Assembly (NCBI RefSeq): GCF_031326225.1
Contig: NZ_CP133720.1
Span: 496,001-560,000, forward strand
Direction of reading: 5' to 3'
DNA length: 64,000 nucleotides
From: Undibacterium cyanobacteriorum
GTDB lineage: Bacteria > Pseudomonadota > Gammaproteobacteria > Burkholderiales > Burkholderiaceae_D
Of this stretch, positions 52,760-62,045 are shown piece by piece (the stretch's first letter is position 1; each line of letters begins with the position of its first letter). A program made the translations under genes and the position numbers. Under the pieces are notes generated by a model. The model was given only the letters and a program-made list of their open reading frames with translations, ran no database searches and was not told the DNA's origin.

Positions 52760-53803
52760 ATGTTCGGTTTTTTTCGCAGTTATCTCTCCAATGATTTGGC
52801 GATTGATTTAGGGACAGCAAACACGCTGATTTACGTACGCGGTCAAGGTATTGTGCTCGACGAACCTTCAGTCGTTGCGATCCGCCAAGAGGGCGGTCCA
52901 AACGGCAAGAAAACGATACAAGCGGTTGGTAAAGAAGCGAAGCAAATGCTTGGTAAAGTACCGGGCAATATCGAAGCAATTCGTCCGATGAAAGACGGCG
53001 TGATCGCTGACTTCACCGTGACTGAACAAATGTTGAAGCAGTTCATTCGTATGGTGCACGATACGAAATTGTTTAAACCATCACCACGCATCATCATTTG
53101 CGTACCATGCGGCTCCACACAAGTGGAACGTCGTGCGATTCGCGAATCAGCTTTGGGTGCAGGTGCATCTCAGGTGTATTTGATCGAAGAACCAATGGCG
53201 GCAGCGATTGGTGCTGGATTGCCAGTATCTGATGCGACCGGTTCTATGGTGGTCGATATTGGTGGTGGTACCACTGAAGTCGGCGTTATCTCTCTCGGCG
53301 GTATGGTCTACAAAGGTTCCGTGCGCGTTGGTGGTGATAAGTTTGACGAAGCGATTGTCAACTATATCCGTCGTAACTACGGCATGTTGATCGGTGAGCA
53401 AACTGCCGAAGCGATTAAAAAGACGATCGGTTCTGCTTTCCCAGGTTCTGAAATCAAAGAAATGGAAGTCAAAGGCCGTAACCTCTCAGAAGGTATTCCA
53501 CGTTCCTTCACCATCTCTAGCAATGAGATCTTGGAAGCATTGACGGATCCACTGAATAACATCGTTTCCGCGGTGAAAAATGCGTTGGAACAAACACCAC
53601 CAGAACTCGGCGCAGATATCGCTGAAAAAGGCATGATGTTGACGGGCGGCGGCGCATTGTTGCGCGATCTCGATCGCCTGTTGATGGAAGAAACCGGTTT
53701 GCCAGTGTTGGTCGCAGAAGAACCATTAACTTGCGTGGTCCGTGGTTCCGGCATGGCATTAGAACGTATGGATAAATTGGGCTCTCTGTTTTCTTACGAA
53801 TAA
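52760..53803 (+). CDS. mreB: Rod shape-determining protein MreB
   Basis: MreB, the bacterial actin that organises lateral wall synthesis at the inner membrane. 347 residues from the ATG at 52760 (AAGGA just upstream), the normal length. The N-terminus MFGFFRSYLSNDLAIDLGTANTLIYVRG carries the phosphate-1 loop. Phosphate-2 DIGGGTTEVGVISLGG and the adenosine motif MLTGGGALLRDLDRLL are present. It heads the mreBCD-mrdA-rodA-rlpA elongasome series. The longer upstream frame is rejected because MreB homologues start at this Met. Confidence 0.97.
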   Translation: MFGFFRSYLSNDLAIDLGTANTLIYVRGQGIVLDEPSVVAIRQEGGPNGKKTIQAVGKEAKQMLGKVPGNIEAIRPMKDGVIADFTVTEQMLKQFIRMVHDTKLFKPSPRIIICVPCGSTQVERRAIRESALGAGASQVYLIEEPMAAAIGAGLPVSDATGSMVVDIGGGTTEVGVISLGGMVYKGSVRVGGDKFDEAIVNYIRRNYGMLIGEQTAEAIKKTIGSAFPGSEIKEMEVKGRNLSEGIPRSFTISSNEILEALTDPLNNIVSAVKNALEQTPPELGADIAEKGMMLTGGGALLRDLDRLLMEETGLPVLVAEEPLTCVVRGSGMALERMDKLGSLFSYE

Positions 53804-53963
53804 TCATCGCGAAGAAACAGATGCGTCATGATGGAGTGACTTGGTACACAGCTGTTTGATCGACAAACGATCAACTTATTAGCGGCAGTGGCAAAGTGAT
53901 CGATCATGTTGGATGCGCGAGTGAGGCATCCCGTATCTGCAAGAAGTACAAGGTACAAAATGT

Positions 53964-53997
53964 GAAGTGGGACGGCTCATGTGAGCCTTCCCACTTC
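53964..53997. other. Long hairpin in the mreB-mreC gap
   Basis: GAAGTGGGA pairs with TCCCACTTC, and inside it GGCTCA pairs with TGAGCC around a TG loop, giving a nearly continuous 15-bp stem. It is followed by GATTTGTT rather than a solid T-run. It may attenuate transcription after mreB so that MreB is made in excess over MreC/D, or stabilise mreB mRNA. Confidence 0.6.
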
Positions 53998-54036
53998 GAT
54001 TTGTTGGTCATAGTTCTGAGCTAAATACTGGCACCG

Positions 54037-55107
54037 ATGCAGCATAGTCCACCACCACTTTTCAAACAAGGCGCGTCAGCACGCGTCAAGGTGGTCTTCT
54101 TCACAGTTTTTTCGATCACCTTGCTGTTGATCGATTCCCGCATGAAATCTCTGGGCGCTTTGCGTCAGGTGGTTGGCACGGCACTTTATCCCCTACAGAT
54201 GGTAGCCCTTGCTCCGCGTGATGCTGCACGTTCGATCTCCGACTATTTTGCCTCGACTTCGACCTTGCAAAAGGAAGTGGCAAAACTACGCGAAGAACAA
54301 ATTCGTAATGCTGAAAATTTGCATCAGAACGTGGCATTGGCAACCGAGAATGCGCAGCTACGCCGCCTCTTAGATCTCAAAAATAAGGCATCCTCGAAGT
54401 CATTGATGGGCGAGATTTTGTACGATGCGCGTGACGAAGTGACGCGCAAGATCGTATTGAATCGTGGTTCCAGCCATGGTGTGGCATTGAGTCAGCCTGT
54501 GATTGATGAACGTGGCGTGGTAGGGCAAGTCACACGCGTTTTTCCTTTAACCTGTGAAGTGACTTTGTTATCCGATAAGAACCAAGCCATACCGGTGCAA
54601 TTGGAACGCAATGGTTTGCGCGGGGTTGTTACAGGACGTGGTCGTTCCCCCTTTTTGGAAATGCGAGTGACCACCAACGCGGATATTAAAATTGGTGACG
54701 TGTTAGTGACCTCTGGCATCGATGGCGTTTATCCATCCGGGATACAGGTCGCGAAAGTAGCGCAGGTCGACAACAAAGCAACCACTACTTTTGAAACTGC
54801 CTTGCTGACTCCAGCGGCTGGTATTGATCAACATAAGCAATTGCTGATTTTGTTGGTGGATACCAGCGCGATGTCGCCACCCGAGACAGAAGAAGTACGG
54901 GCGAAGAAAGAAAAGATCAATCGCCGCATTACGCGTGATGCTACCCGAGATGTGAGCAAAGAGGGTGCTCCGGTTGATTTTAAACGTGTTGAAGAAAGTG
55001 CCAGTCAAGTAAGGTTGAACGCAGCTCCCGCCTCGCAAGCGGTTGTCGTACCACCACCGATTGTGACTGCACCCGCATCAAGCCCAGCACAAGGAGTGAA
55101 GCGATGA
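54037..55107 (+). CDS. mreC: Rod shape-determining protein MreC
   Basis: 356 residues. MreC is a bitopic inner-membrane protein linking MreB to PBP2. It has a membrane helix at about 19-36 (VVFFTVFSITLLLIDSRM), a periplasmic coiled coil (about 70-110, STLQKEVAKLREEQIRNAEN) and the MreC beta-barrel domain (GEILYDARDEVTRKIVLNRG, DERGVVGQVTRV, LLSDKNQAIPVQLERNGLRG, LVTSGIDGVYPSGIQVAKV). The last 60 residues form a Pro/Ala/Val-rich tail common in beta-proteobacterial MreC. The ATG of mreD overlaps its end. Confidence 0.95.
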   Translation: MQHSPPPLFKQGASARVKVVFFTVFSITLLLIDSRMKSLGALRQVVGTALYPLQMVALAPRDAARSISDYFASTSTLQKEVAKLREEQIRNAENLHQNVALATENAQLRRLLDLKNKASSKSLMGEILYDARDEVTRKIVLNRGSSHGVALSQPVIDERGVVGQVTRVFPLTCEVTLLSDKNQAIPVQLERNGLRGVVTGRGRSPFLEMRVTTNADIKIGDVLVTSGIDGVYPSGIQVAKVAQVDNKATTTFETALLTPAAGIDQHKQLLILLVDTSAMSPPETEEVRAKKEKINRRITRDATRDVSKEGAPVDFKRVEESASQVRLNAAPASQAVVVPPPIVTAPASSPAQGVKR

Positions 55108-55622
55108 ATCATCCGCAATATATTTTGCAACCGGTGAATCCGCTTTTCATCGCGTTTAGCTTAATACTGGCTTTCATTTTGAATCTTCTCCCTTGGGGCG
55201 GCTCCATTGGGATCCCGGATTTTGTCGCTTTGGTGTTGGTTTTCTGGAGTATTCATCAGCCTCGTAAAGTCGGCATCGGGATTGCATTTACGATGGGCTT
55301 GTTGATGGATGTACATGATGCGGTGTATCTCGGCGAAAATGCGCTCGCCTATACATTGCTGTCTTACTTTGCGATTTCTATTCACCGCCGTGTGTTGTGG
55401 TTCGCGCCTTTGGTACAAACCTTTCAAGTATTTCCGCTCTTCCTCGGGGTTTTGATCGTGAAGTTAGCCGTGCGTTTGTTGGTCTCAGCAGATTCTCATT
55501 TCCCCGGATGGCTTTACTTCCTAGAGTGTGTGGTGACGACGGCATTATGGCCGTTCGTGACTTGGCTGCTGCTGGCTCCACAACGCCGTCCGGTTGACAA
55601 GGACGAAACGCGTCCGATCTAA
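55104..55622 (+). CDS. mreD: Rod shape-determining protein MreD
   Basis: 172 residues with about five or six membrane helices (SLILAFILNLLPWG, FVALVLVFWSIHQPRKVGIG, FTMGLLMDVHDAVYLGENAL). The DV(H)DA segment after GLLMD is characteristic of MreD. It belongs to the inner-membrane elongasome with MreC and RodA/PBP2. It overlaps mreC by 4 bp and is followed 25 bp later by mrdA. Confidence 0.94.
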   Translation: MNHPQYILQPVNPLFIAFSLILAFILNLLPWGGSIGIPDFVALVLVFWSIHQPRKVGIGIAFTMGLLMDVHDAVYLGENALAYTLLSYFAISIHRRVLWFAPLVQTFQVFPLFLGVLIVKLAVRLLVSADSHFPGWLYFLECVVTTALWPFVTWLLLAPQRRPVDKDETRPI

Positions 55623-55647
55623 ATCCTCCTCAAGTAAATTATTTATC

Positions 55648-57690
55648 ATGACCGAGTTAAAAAATACCGAACGCGAACTGTATTTGTTCCGTATGCGACT
55701 GCTCGTGATCGGTATCTTCGCCACGGTTTGCTTTGTCACATTAATTGGTCGCTATGTTTGGTTGCAATTAGTGAAGCATGAGGTCTATGCGACCAAAGCA
55801 AATGAAAATCGAATCTCGGTACTTCCTATTGTGCCTAATCGAGGTTTGATTATTGATAGGAATGGTGTGGTCTTGGCCCGTAATTTTTCGGCTTACACAC
55901 TTGAGATTACACCTTCCAAAATTACTAAAGACATCGACGTGCTGATCGATGAATTAGCGACCTTGGTGGATATCCAACCCAAGCATCGTAAGCGTTTACG
56001 CAAATTGATGGAAGAGCAGAAGAACTTCGAAAGTCTGCCGATTCGAACCCGTCTGTCTGATGAAGAGGTGGCTCGCTTTACGGCGCAGCGTTTCCGCTTC
56101 CCAGGTGTGGAAATTCAGGCGCGTCTTTTCCGTCAATATCCGCTCGGTGAAACTGCATCGCATGTGATTGGCTACATCGGCCGTGTCAATAAGAAAGAAG
56201 CGGAAATACTTGAGGAAAGTGAAGATGCGGCGAACTATAAGGGCACTCAATACATTGGTAAAGAAGGCCTGGAAAAGCGCTACGAGAAAATGCTGCATGG
56301 CGTGACTGGCGTCGAAGAAGTCGAAGTGTCTGCTGGTGGTCGTGCGGTGCGTACTTTGTCGCGGACAGCACCCCATGCTGGTAAGAACTTGATTTTATCG
56401 GTTGATATTGAATTGCAGAAGGTCATCGAGGAAGCTTTTGGAGATCGTCGTGGTGCGATGGTTGCTATCGAGCCTGAAACTGGTGATGTACTGGCTTTCG
56501 TTTCTAAGCCGACCTACGATCCTAATCTATTTGTTGAAGGTATCGACCAACAAAGTTGGCACGAGCTGAATACTTCGGAAGACAAGCCCTTACTAAATCG
56601 CCCATTGATCGGGGCCTATGCACCAGGGTCGACTTATAAGCCGTTCATGGCATTACTCGCGCTGGAGTCAGGCAAGCGAACCGCACATCAGGCGATTTCA
56701 GATCCGGGTTACTTCGTGTTTGGTAATCACACTTTCAACGACGATAAAGTCGGTGGTCACGGGATGGTTGATATGTATCGTGCCGTCGTGCATTCCTGTG
56801 ATACCTATTTCTATCAGTTGGCCAATGACCTCGGCGTTGATGTGATGCATGACTTCATGAAGCAATTTGGGCTGGGCCAAATCACGGGGATTGATTTAGA
56901 AAACGAGCGTCGCGGAATTCTGCCTTCAAGCGAGTGGAAGCGTAAAGCGTTTAAAAAACCTGAGCATCAACGTTGGATCCCCGGTGATACGATTTCCTTG
57001 GGAATTGGTCAAGGGCAGAATACTTTCACGCCACTACAAATGGCGCATGCGATGGCGACCTTGGCGAATGGTGGAATCGTGATGAAGCCGCATTTGGTGA
57101 AGATTATTGAGGACCCTTACACCAAAGAGCGCGAATTAACTGTGCCTAAAGAGAGCGCCAGAATTCCCCTGAAGCCGGAGAATGTTGAGATCATTAAGAA
57201 TGCAATGGTTGGGGTCTCGAAAGAAGGAACTGGTCGTACAGCCTTCCTAGGAGCAGAATACGTCGCAGGCGGTAAGACAGGTACCGCGCAGGTGATTGGG
57301 ATGAAAAAAGGTGAGAAGTATGACGCCAATCGGATTGCCGAACGCTATCGCGATAACGCGTGGTATATCGCTTTTGCTCCAGCCGATAAGCCTAAAATTG
57401 CAGTCGCAATTATTGTGGAAAACGGTGGCAAAGGTGCCGCCGCAGCCGCACCGATTGTACGTAAAGCTTTCGACTACTATTTGCTTGGTAAGCGTCCAAA
57501 CGATCAGGCCAAACGCGCTGTCGCCAGTCAGGCCGCGACTAGCGAGGATGATGAAATTGACGATGCGCTACCCGTCAATAAATTACCTGCGAGTCCAGAA
57601 CCAACTAACGGGGCTCCTGCATCAGCGCCAGCGGTGATCGTCAACAGTGCGGCAGCGTCGACACCCATCACACCAGCGAAGAGGAAGTGA
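55648..57690 (+). CDS. mrdA: Penicillin-binding protein 2 (peptidoglycan D,D-transpeptidase)
   Basis: PBP2 cross-links peptidoglycan during cell elongation. 680 residues from the ATG at 55648. There is an N-terminal membrane anchor (about 17-40), a pedestal domain (about 60-260, VLPIVPNRGLIIDRNGVVLA) and a transpeptidase domain with nucleophile Ser328 in STYKP, SCD (HSCDTYFYQLAN) and KTG (GGKTGTAQVIG). The C-terminal 70 residues are a low-complexity Ala/Pro/Ser tail. It sits between mreD and rodA, its usual partner. Confidence 0.96.
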   Translation: MTELKNTERELYLFRMRLLVIGIFATVCFVTLIGRYVWLQLVKHEVYATKANENRISVLPIVPNRGLIIDRNGVVLARNFSAYTLEITPSKITKDIDVLIDELATLVDIQPKHRKRLRKLMEEQKNFESLPIRTRLSDEEVARFTAQRFRFPGVEIQARLFRQYPLGETASHVIGYIGRVNKKEAEILEESEDAANYKGTQYIGKEGLEKRYEKMLHGVTGVEEVEVSAGGRAVRTLSRTAPHAGKNLILSVDIELQKVIEEAFGDRRGAMVAIEPETGDVLAFVSKPTYDPNLFVEGIDQQSWHELNTSEDKPLLNRPLIGAYAPGSTYKPFMALLALESGKRTAHQAISDPGYFVFGNHTFNDDKVGGHGMVDMYRAVVHSCDTYFYQLANDLGVDVMHDFMKQFGLGQITGIDLENERRGILPSSEWKRKAFKKPEHQRWIPGDTISLGIGQGQNTFTPLQMAHAMATLANGGIVMKPHLVKIIEDPYTKERELTVPKESARIPLKPENVEIIKNAMVGVSKEGTGRTAFLGAEYVAGGKTGTAQVIGMKKGEKYDANRIAERYRDNAWYIAFAPADKPKIAVAIIVENGGKGAAAAAPIVRKAFDYYLLGKRPNDQAKRAVASQAATSEDDEIDDALPVNKLPASPEPTNGAPASAPAVIVNSAAASTPITPAKRK

Positions 57691-57691
57691 T

Positions 57692-58801
57692 ATGGAAAAT
57701 AAGTCTTTGTACCTACAACGCTTACGCTCCTACTTTATGGTGTTTGATATGCCCTTGGCAATCTTGATCTTTTTGATTGTCAGCACTGGGATTGTCACCA
57801 TGTATTCCGCGGGCTTGGATTTTCCGGGACGCCTTGAGAATCATTTGCGCAATATCATCATTGCTTTCTTCGTGATGTGGGTGATTGCCAATATTCCACC
57901 GCAAACTCTGATGCGTTTCGCTATTCCGGTTTACACCGTTGGCGTCGGATTATTGGTGGCAGTTGCATTGGTGGGCGTGATTAAGAAGGGCGCACGTCGT
58001 TGGTTGCATATCGGGTTTGATATACAGCCTTCGGAGATTTTAAAGATTGCCGTGCCAATGATGTTGGCGTGGTATTTTCAAAAACGCGAAGGGAGTTTGC
58101 GCTGGAAGGACTTTGCGGTAGCTGCAGTAATCTTAGCGATTCCACTTGGGCTGATCGTTAAGCAGCCCGATCTGGGAACTGCACTCTTGGTTGGGGCGGT
58201 GGGCTTTACGGTGATTTTTCTTGCAGGGCTCTCATGGCGGTTTTTGTTCGGCTTGTTTATCACGGCGATCGTTTTGATTCCTACGGTGATCTGGCCTCGC
58301 CTACACGACTATCAGAAAGATCGCGTCAAAATTATGCTTGACCCGACCATGGATGCATTGGGAAAAGGCTTTCACATTATCCAATCGATCATCGCGGTTG
58401 GTTCTGGAGGCACAACTGGCAAAGGTTGGACCAACGGTACTCAATCTCATCTTGAATTCATTCCAGAACATACGACGGACTTTATTTCGGCAGTGTATTT
58501 GGAAGAGTTTGGATTCATCGGAAGTTTGTTCTTGGTCACGCTATACTTTTTGGTCGTGGTGCGCGGTTTGATGATTGCAGCAAACGCACCAACCCTATTC
58601 GCGCGATTGATGGCCGGCGCTGTTACTGCGATTTTCTTTACCTATGCATTCGTCAATCTCGGCATGGTCGTCGGCATCTTGCCGGTGGTCGGTGTGCCGC
58701 TTCCCTTCATGAGTTTTGGTGGTACAGCGATGATGACTTTGGGTATGGGCCTCGGTATTTTGATGAGTGTTCAGCATCATCGCGGCTTGATGAAATCATG
58801 A
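57692..58801 (+). CDS. rodA: Peptidoglycan glycosyltransferase RodA
   Basis: RodA is the SEDS-family polymerase that makes glycan strands with PBP2. 369 residues from the ATG at 57692, starting one base after the mrdA stop; about ten membrane helices. Hallmarks are VSTGIVTMYSAGLDFPG, GARRWLHIGFDIQPSEILK, LIVKQPDLGTALLVG (with the catalytic Asp of the SEDS loop in the WTNGTQSHLEFIPEHTTDFI segment) and VVGVPLPFMSFGGTAMMTLG. It overlaps the rlpA start by 4 bp. Confidence 0.96.
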   Translation: MENKSLYLQRLRSYFMVFDMPLAILIFLIVSTGIVTMYSAGLDFPGRLENHLRNIIIAFFVMWVIANIPPQTLMRFAIPVYTVGVGLLVAVALVGVIKKGARRWLHIGFDIQPSEILKIAVPMMLAWYFQKREGSLRWKDFAVAAVILAIPLGLIVKQPDLGTALLVGAVGFTVIFLAGLSWRFLFGLFITAIVLIPTVIWPRLHDYQKDRVKIMLDPTMDALGKGFHIIQSIIAVGSGGTTGKGWTNGTQSHLEFIPEHTTDFISAVYLEEFGFIGSLFLVTLYFLVVVRGLMIAANAPTLFARLMAGAVTAIFFTYAFVNLGMVVGILPVVGVPLPFMSFGGTAMMTLGMGLGILMSVQHHRGLMKS

Positions 58802-59898
58802 TGCATTTCAAAACTTATTTTCGGCTTGCTCTGAGCTTTGTTTTGTTCAGCGCTTTATGGGCTTGCTCAAGTGCTCCCAAAGCACCTACTGCTGCGCCAG
58901 CGAAAGCAAAGGATGTCTTGGTGGTTGATGGCGGCGGCTCGAATAAACTGCCTGCTGCGAATTCAGGTCGGGGCGGCTATTACATGGACGACGGCCCGGC
59001 TGAGGCGATTCCGCCTGATCTTGAAAAGACACCTGATCCAGTTCCCGTCGTCGAGCCATTTTCGCGAACTGGCAATAAGACGTATCAAGTTTTCGGTAAG
59101 ACCTATACACCGATTAACGACACGACCACGCCGTTCAAGCAACGCGGTATAGCGAGTTGGTACGGTAAGAAATTCCACGGCAAGCGCACCTCTTCGGGCG
59201 AGCTATATGACATGTTTAAGATCACGGGTGCCCATCCGATTTTGCCTATCCCCTCTTATGCGCGGGTGACCAACCTCAGCAACGGCAAGCAGATCATCGT
59301 TCGTATCAATGATCGTGGTCCATTTCATTCGAATCGAATTATGGATCTTTCCTATACAGCCGCTTTGAAATTAGGTTACTTAGGAAAAGGTAGCGGTGAA
59401 ATTGAATTAGAGCGATTGTTACCCGATGAAATTGCACGCATGGCCGAGAATCGCAAGGGTGGTATTGTGCAGACCGAGCAGGCAAGTGAAGAGAGTTTGC
59501 AAGACGCACGTCGTGCGGTGGAACGTGAACAACTTGCCCGTGGTAGCTTGAGTAAAACGAAGTCTGTGGATCAAGTGTCCTTGGAGACGCGAGCCTTGGA
59601 CTCTGCCACCACAGCTGCTAACACTGCTACCCCAGCCAAAGCCAATTCCGAACGCTCTGGCCTGTTCTATCTGCAGTTCGCTGCATTTGGCATCCGTGCA
59701 AATGCGGAGGCTAGTCGAGAGCAAATGCAGAAGAAAATTGGAGAGCAATTTTCATCGTTGAGTATTCCGCTTGAGATCACAGAACAGGGGAATTTGTATC
59801 GCTTACAAGCAGGCCCGTTCGCGAATCGTCTTGAGGCACAAACGATTCTAGAAAAGATCGCATCAACTGTGGGCAAGGCGATTGTGGTGCAACGTTGA
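58798..59898 (+). CDS. rlpA: Septal/rare lipoprotein A, endolytic peptidoglycan transglycosylase RlpA
   Basis: 366 residues. The lipoprotein signal has a lipobox (FSALWAC, Cys23), followed by an Ala/Pro linker. The double-psi beta-barrel domain at about 115-205 (QRGIASWYGKKFHGKRTSSG, RVTNLSNGKQIIVRINDRGP, MDLSYTAALKLG) contains the Asp/His pair of the lytic transglycosylase site. A Ser/Thr/Ala linker leads to a C-terminal SPOR domain (about 290-366, GLFYLQFAAFGIRANAEASR and YRLQAGPFANRLEAQTIL), which binds denuded septal glycan. It is last in the mre-rod operon. Confidence 0.95.
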   Translation: MMHFKTYFRLALSFVLFSALWACSSAPKAPTAAPAKAKDVLVVDGGGSNKLPAANSGRGGYYMDDGPAEAIPPDLEKTPDPVPVVEPFSRTGNKTYQVFGKTYTPINDTTTPFKQRGIASWYGKKFHGKRTSSGELYDMFKITGAHPILPIPSYARVTNLSNGKQIIVRINDRGPFHSNRIMDLSYTAALKLGYLGKGSGEIELERLLPDEIARMAENRKGGIVQTEQASEESLQDARRAVEREQLARGSLSKTKSVDQVSLETRALDSATTAANTATPAKANSERSGLFYLQFAAFGIRANAEASREQMQKKIGEQFSSLSIPLEITEQGNLYRLQAGPFANRLEAQTILEKIASTVGKAIVVQR

Positions 59899-59960
59899 AG
59901 CTCGCTTATACCTTTGATTGACGCGCTTGTCGGCGTTCTAAGCTTCGCGCGTTTTCTATC

Positions 59961-60875
59961 CTAGTCGGCTTGATCTGCATTTTTCATTGCTAAGGCCAGT
60001 TCATACAAAGCGTTCTTTTTTTGGCCGGTAATCAGTGCCGCAAGTTGCGATGCTTGTTTGACTGAGAGTTCATTGATCAAGATCTCGAGCACACGACGAG
60101 CCTCTTGCATTTCGGCGTTGCTGTCGCTGCGGGCACCTTCTACCAACACCACATATTCGCCTTTCTCTCCATGTTGATTGGACTCTAGCCAGGCCGATGC
60201 TTGGCCCAGTTCGCAACGATGAATTTCTTCGAATAGCTTACTAATCTCACGCGCAAAAACAATGTGGCGCTGATCACCAAACTGCTGCTGTAAAGCTTTC
60301 GTCGTTTCAAGAATACGATGAGGTGCCTCATAAAAAACCAGTGTGGCCGTGAGCGACTTCAGCGATTGCAAGACGCTGTCGCGCTGCCCAGCCTTGCTGG
60401 GCAAGAAACCATGAAAGTAGAAGTGATCGTTCACGAGACCGCTGGCGGATAGAGCGCTGATGGCCGCCGAAGCACCGGGTAACGGAGAAATGCGAAAGCC
60501 GGCTTTTCGTACTGCATCAACGATGATCGCGCCCGGATCAGAAACGCCAGGCGTTCCAGCATCGGAGACAAGGGCTATGCGTTCACCTGCTTGCAAGCGA
60601 GCGATGATCTTCTCGGCGGCCTCATGTTCATTGTGCATATGTGCGGCCAGTAGCTGCTTGTGCAGTCCATAGCGCGTCAATAGTTGTGCGGTGGTACGTG
60701 TATCCTCACAAGCAACCGCATCCACAAGGCTCAGAACATGTAAAGCACGTAGGCTGATGTCGGCACTATTGCCAATTGGTGTTGCAATTATGTACAAAGT
60801 GGCGTTAGGATAAGTTTGCTGTTGCGCCGCTTCGAGCAGTGTGTGAATGGGAAAGCTAGTAGATTCAGTGTTCAT
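59961..60875 (-). CDS. rsmI: 16S rRNA (cytidine-1402 2'-O)-methyltransferase
   Basis: RsmI methylates the ribose of C1402 in 16S rRNA, using SAM. 304 residues from the ATG at 60875 (a TTG at 60887 is possible). Tetrapyrrole-methylase fold: ATLYIIATPIGNSADISLRAL, VACEDTRTT, ERIALVSDAGTPGVSDPG, FRISPLPGASAAISALSASG, FYFHGFLPSKAGQR, FYEAPHRILET, REISKLFEE. The C-terminal extension (about 255-304) matches the RsmI C-terminal domain. It is divergent from yraN with a 53-bp gap, as in many proteobacteria. Confidence 0.96.
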   Translation of the reverse strand: MNTESTSFPIHTLLEAAQQQTYPNATLYIIATPIGNSADISLRALHVLSLVDAVACEDTRTTAQLLTRYGLHKQLLAAHMHNEHEAAEKIIARLQAGERIALVSDAGTPGVSDPGAIIVDAVRKAGFRISPLPGASAAISALSASGLVNDHFYFHGFLPSKAGQRDSVLQSLKSLTATLVFYEAPHRILETTKALQQQFGDQRHIVFAREISKLFEEIHRCELGQASAWLESNQHGEKGEYVVLVEGARSDSNAEMQEARRVLEILINELSVKQASQLAALITGQKKNALYELALAMKNADQAD

Positions 60876-60928
60876 AGCAACAAGCAAACGGGGAAAATTG
60901 GTTAAGCGAAGTAAAGGAATTGTACGCT

Positions 60929-61315
60929 ATGGTTGCCTCAAATTGGCTCAGCAAACGCTTGGCCGCAATTCGAACTTCCAAACAACGCAGCGGAGACGCA
61001 GCTGAGGAACGTGCTTTACAGTATCTGCAGGCGCAAGGCTTACGTTTAGTCGAACGAAGTTTCTTATGCAAGGGCGGCGAAATCGATCTGCTAATGCAAG
61101 ATGGTTCATGCTTGGTTTTTGTGGAAGTCAGGCAGAGGGCCGATCGCCGTTTTGGCGGTGCGATCGCCAGTGTCACTGCAGCGAAACAAAAGCGCATGGT
61201 GCATGCGGCACAAGTGTATTTGCAAGCGCTTTCTAGCCTCCCACCTTGTCGTTTCGACCTGGTAGCAATCGAAGGCGATCAATTGCATTGGTTGAAGAAT
61301 ATCATTTCGGCATAG
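60929..61315 (+). CDS. yraN: YraN / UPF0102 family nuclease-like protein
   Basis: 128 residues from the ATG at 60929, about 10 bp after AAAGGA; an upstream TTG adds three residues. It has a PD-(D/E)xK restriction-endonuclease-like fold with RSGDAAEERALQYLQAQGLRLVERSF, GGEIDLLMQDGSCLVFVEVRQRADRRFGG and the KQKRMVHAAQVYL helix; the E-I-D and E-V-R residues form the presumed metal site. The biological role is unknown; it is conserved beside rsmI, diaA and dolP. Confidence 0.93.
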   Translation: MVASNWLSKRLAAIRTSKQRSGDAAEERALQYLQAQGLRLVERSFLCKGGEIDLLMQDGSCLVFVEVRQRADRRFGGAIASVTAAKQKRMVHAAQVYLQALSSLPPCRFDLVAIEGDQLHWLKNIISA

Positions 61316-61448
61316 AAGCCGACGTTTTCAAGTAAAATCGCAGCAGCTTGCAATACGAAGGTGCATGCGAGGGAAATTCCCGAGTCGGTTATTTTCTGGC
61401 TCGATTACCTTTAGCGATCTTCGCCTCAAACTTTATAATGCGCGAACT

Positions 61449-62045
61449 ATGAAAAACCAAAGGATACTTTCGCACTTCCAGGAAAGTGCGGAATTGAAAA
61501 TGATCTCGGCAGAGTTGTTGGCCGACCCCATTGCTCAAGCAGTGGATTTGATGTTCACGGCACTCTCGAACGGTAATAAGATTTTGGCCTGTGGCAATGG
61601 TGGATCTGCAGCCGATTGCCAACATTTCGCCGCCGAGCTGGTGGGACGTTTTGAACGGGAACGGCTGCCTTTACCGGCGATGGCTTTGACGGTCGATTCA
61701 TCGATTTTGACTGCAGTTGCCAATGACTATAGCTATCACGAGGTATTTTCTAAGCAAGTCCAAGCTTTCGGTCAAGCGGGCGATGTCTTGTTAGCGATCA
61801 CGACTTCAGGTAATTCTATGAGTGTGCTGAATGCTGTGAATGCGGCCTTGGAACGTGATATGCGTGTAGTCGCCATGACAGGTAAAGGCGGCGGCGAGAT
61901 GAATGAACTCTTGACTGAGGCGGATGTCCATATCTGCGTGCCTCATGATCGCACAGCGCGAATCCAAGAAGTACATTTATTGACGATACATTGTTTGTGT
62001 GATGGCATTGATGCCGCATTATTTGGAGGTGATACAGATGAATAA
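61449..62045 (+). CDS. diaA: SIS-domain protein DiaA / GmhA-like
   Basis: 198 residues from the ATG at 61449. An open frame upstream of it is not conserved in character. A single SIS phosphosugar-binding domain: GNKILACGNGGSAADCQHFAAEL, RFERERLPLPAMALT, GDVLLAITTSGNSMSVLNAV, MTGKGGGEMNELL, RIQEVHLLTIHCLCDGID. The yraN - SIS - dolP context and the RFERERxxLPAxAL and RIQEVHLLTIHCLCD segments match E. coli DiaA, which binds DnaA and times replication initiation. The same family includes sedoheptulose-7-phosphate isomerase, and many databases label such genes gmhA. The active-site Glu (AAEL) is retained, so isomerase activity is not excluded. Confidence 0.88.
   Translation: MKNQRILSHFQESAELKMISAELLADPIAQAVDLMFTALSNGNKILACGNGGSAADCQHFAAELVGRFERERLPLPAMALTVDSSILTAVANDYSYHEVFSKQVQAFGQAGDVLLAITTSGNSMSVLNAVNAALERDMRVVAMTGKGGGEMNELLTEADVHICVPHDRTARIQEVHLLTIHCLCDGIDAALFGGDTDE

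Noticed and set aside
61449..62045. gmhA for LPS heptose synthesis, linked to the polysaccharide locus
   Set aside because: Its neighbours (yraN, dolP) and RFERER/HLLTIHCLCD segments fit DiaA, and it is 50 kb from the polysaccharide genes. Isomerase activity is not excluded, but the link is not supported.
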